Below, piece by piece: positions 24,518 to 24,862 of a stretch of 24,862 nucleotides of DNA (position 1 is its first letter; each line of letters opens with the position of its first letter). Location of the stretch: NCBI GenBank assembly GCA_964623085.1, contig CAZUTO010000026.1:1-24862 (forward strand), written 5' to 3'. Below the pieces are notes generated by a model. It was not told the DNA's origin. It made no database searches and saw only the letters and a list, made by a program, of their open reading frames with translations. The stretch is from CAZUTO01 sp964623085. GTDB lineage: Bacteria; Pseudomonadota; Gammaproteobacteria; Pseudomonadales; GM7GCV1. The position numbers and the translations under genes were made by a program.

Positions 24518-24538
24518 CGTAGCTTTTTAGACGAGTAA
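24518..24538 (+). pseudogene. Remnant copy of an rpoD 3' end (RSFLDE-stop)
   Basis: Eight bases after the rpoD stop, 21 bases again encode RSFLDE-stop. They match the real gene end (24489-24509) at 17 of 21 positions. The four differences are AGT/AGC, TTG/TTA, GAA/GAG and TAG/TAA: all transitions, all at third positions, all silent. The copy is offset by 29 bp, so it is not in frame with rpoD. Confidence 0.75.
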
Positions 24539-24594
24539 ATCTCGCCGAACGGCTAAACGAACAGATAGACGAACAAAACAAGAAAAACTATACT

Positions 24595-24624
24595 CGACGG
24601 CGCTTCCATTGAAGCGTCGTTTTT
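24595..24624 (+). terminator. Probable terminator after rpoD
   Basis: CGCTTC, loop CATT, GAAGCG, with a further CGA/TCG pairing across a bulge, followed by a run of five T (24620-24624). It separates the rpoD operon from the tRNA. The remaining sequence up to 24785 shows no supportable gene. Confidence 0.7.
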
Positions 24625-24785
24625 GTTCTAAGGCTACGTCACTAAAGCGAAAGAACGAATAAGCATTAACAAAGAGCTTTGCTTGATAGGCTAGGAGCAG
24701 CACAGAAAATCGAAGGAGCATACACCAAGTATGTAACTGAGTTTTTGAGCACGCGGCAACGTATAGCAAGCAAAAATCGAGTTAA

Positions 24786-24862
24786 GGGCCCGTAGCTCAG
24801 TTGGTTAGAGCATCCGACTCATAATCGGCAGGTCGACAGTTCGAGTCTGTCCGGGCCCACCA
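24786..24862 (+). tRNA. tRNA with CAU anticodon, probably tRNA-Ile2 (lysidine-modified)
   Basis: A complete 77-base tRNA with encoded CCA. Acceptor GGGCCCG pairs with CGGGCCC, D arm GCTC...GAGC, anticodon loop CTCATAA with CAT at 24820-24822, T arm GACAG-TTCGAGT-CTGTC. CAT can mean elongator Met, initiator Met or Ile2. The C1-A72 initiator mismatch is absent. The acceptor has C4-G69 and C5-G68, pairs known as TilS recognition elements in E. coli tRNA-Ile2 and unlike the GGCTACG acceptor of elongator Met. The anticodon stem has one mismatch at its outer end. Pseudomonads also carry a CAU tRNA after rpoD. The gene ends exactly at the window edge. Confidence 0.93.

Noticed and set aside
24527..24769. 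80-residue minus-strand frame between rpoD and the tRNA
   Set aside because: It runs through the rpoD terminator hairpin, has no ribosome site and resembles no family.

Overview
The window looks like chromosomal DNA of a Gram-negative gammaproteobacterium, probably marine and related to the Pseudomonas/Cellvibrio side of the class. The evidence is gene order (phoH-ybeY-corC-lnt, leuS-lptE-holA, tsaD-folB-folK, rpsU-yqeY-dnaG-rpoD), E. coli-like sigma-70 promoters, a lipoprotein LptE and an outer-membrane barrel protein. The genus cannot be named from the sequence alone. No insertion sequence, phage gene, CRISPR array or rRNA was seen.

Layout. 1-503: 3' part of a membrane protein resembling a DMSO-reductase anchor. 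511-4365 (minus): a compact operon running ugpQ/glpQ-like phosphodiesterase, glpD-like dehydrogenase, an unusual FGGY (glycerol-kinase-like) kinase, and yaiI. It would convert glycerophosphodiesters or glycerol to glycerol-3-phosphate and then to dihydroxyacetone phosphate. The first three genes all start with TTG. 4616-7209 (plus): a DUF1800/DUF1501 pair of unknown function. The DUF1501 partner has a Tat-type signal and the DUF1800 partner has no signal. 7210-7815: the longest stretch without a recognised gene. It holds a diverged 90-bp-period tandem repeat that keeps a minus-strand small ORF in frame.

7816-12304 (plus): sprT-like gene, then phoH-ybeY-corC-lnt (16S rRNA maturation, a CBS-domain protein and lipoprotein N-acylation). 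12324-12590: small conserved-looking gene on the minus strand. 12766-16959: leuS-lptE-holA. 17032-17586: small outer-membrane barrel with its own promoter and a leader hairpin. 17677-19596 (minus): tsaD-folB-folK (tRNA t6A synthesis and folate synthesis). 19859-24509: the macromolecular-synthesis operon rpsU-yqeY-dnaG-rpoD, with a strong terminator after rpsU. 24786-24862: a CAU-anticodon tRNA, probably tRNA-Ile2, ending exactly at the window edge.

Most of the window is conserved housekeeping DNA, and I found no convincing new multi-gene system. The most unusual signal is small. Immediately after the stop codons of two unlinked genes (the barrel gene and rpoD) lies a second, diverged copy of the last 5-6 codons plus stop. 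The copies differ almost only at synonymous third positions, and all eight differences are transitions. I read these as possible scars of replacement of the genes by diverged homologues, although other explanations remain open. The 90-bp repeat at 7281-7454 has a partly similar, coding-like substitution pattern.
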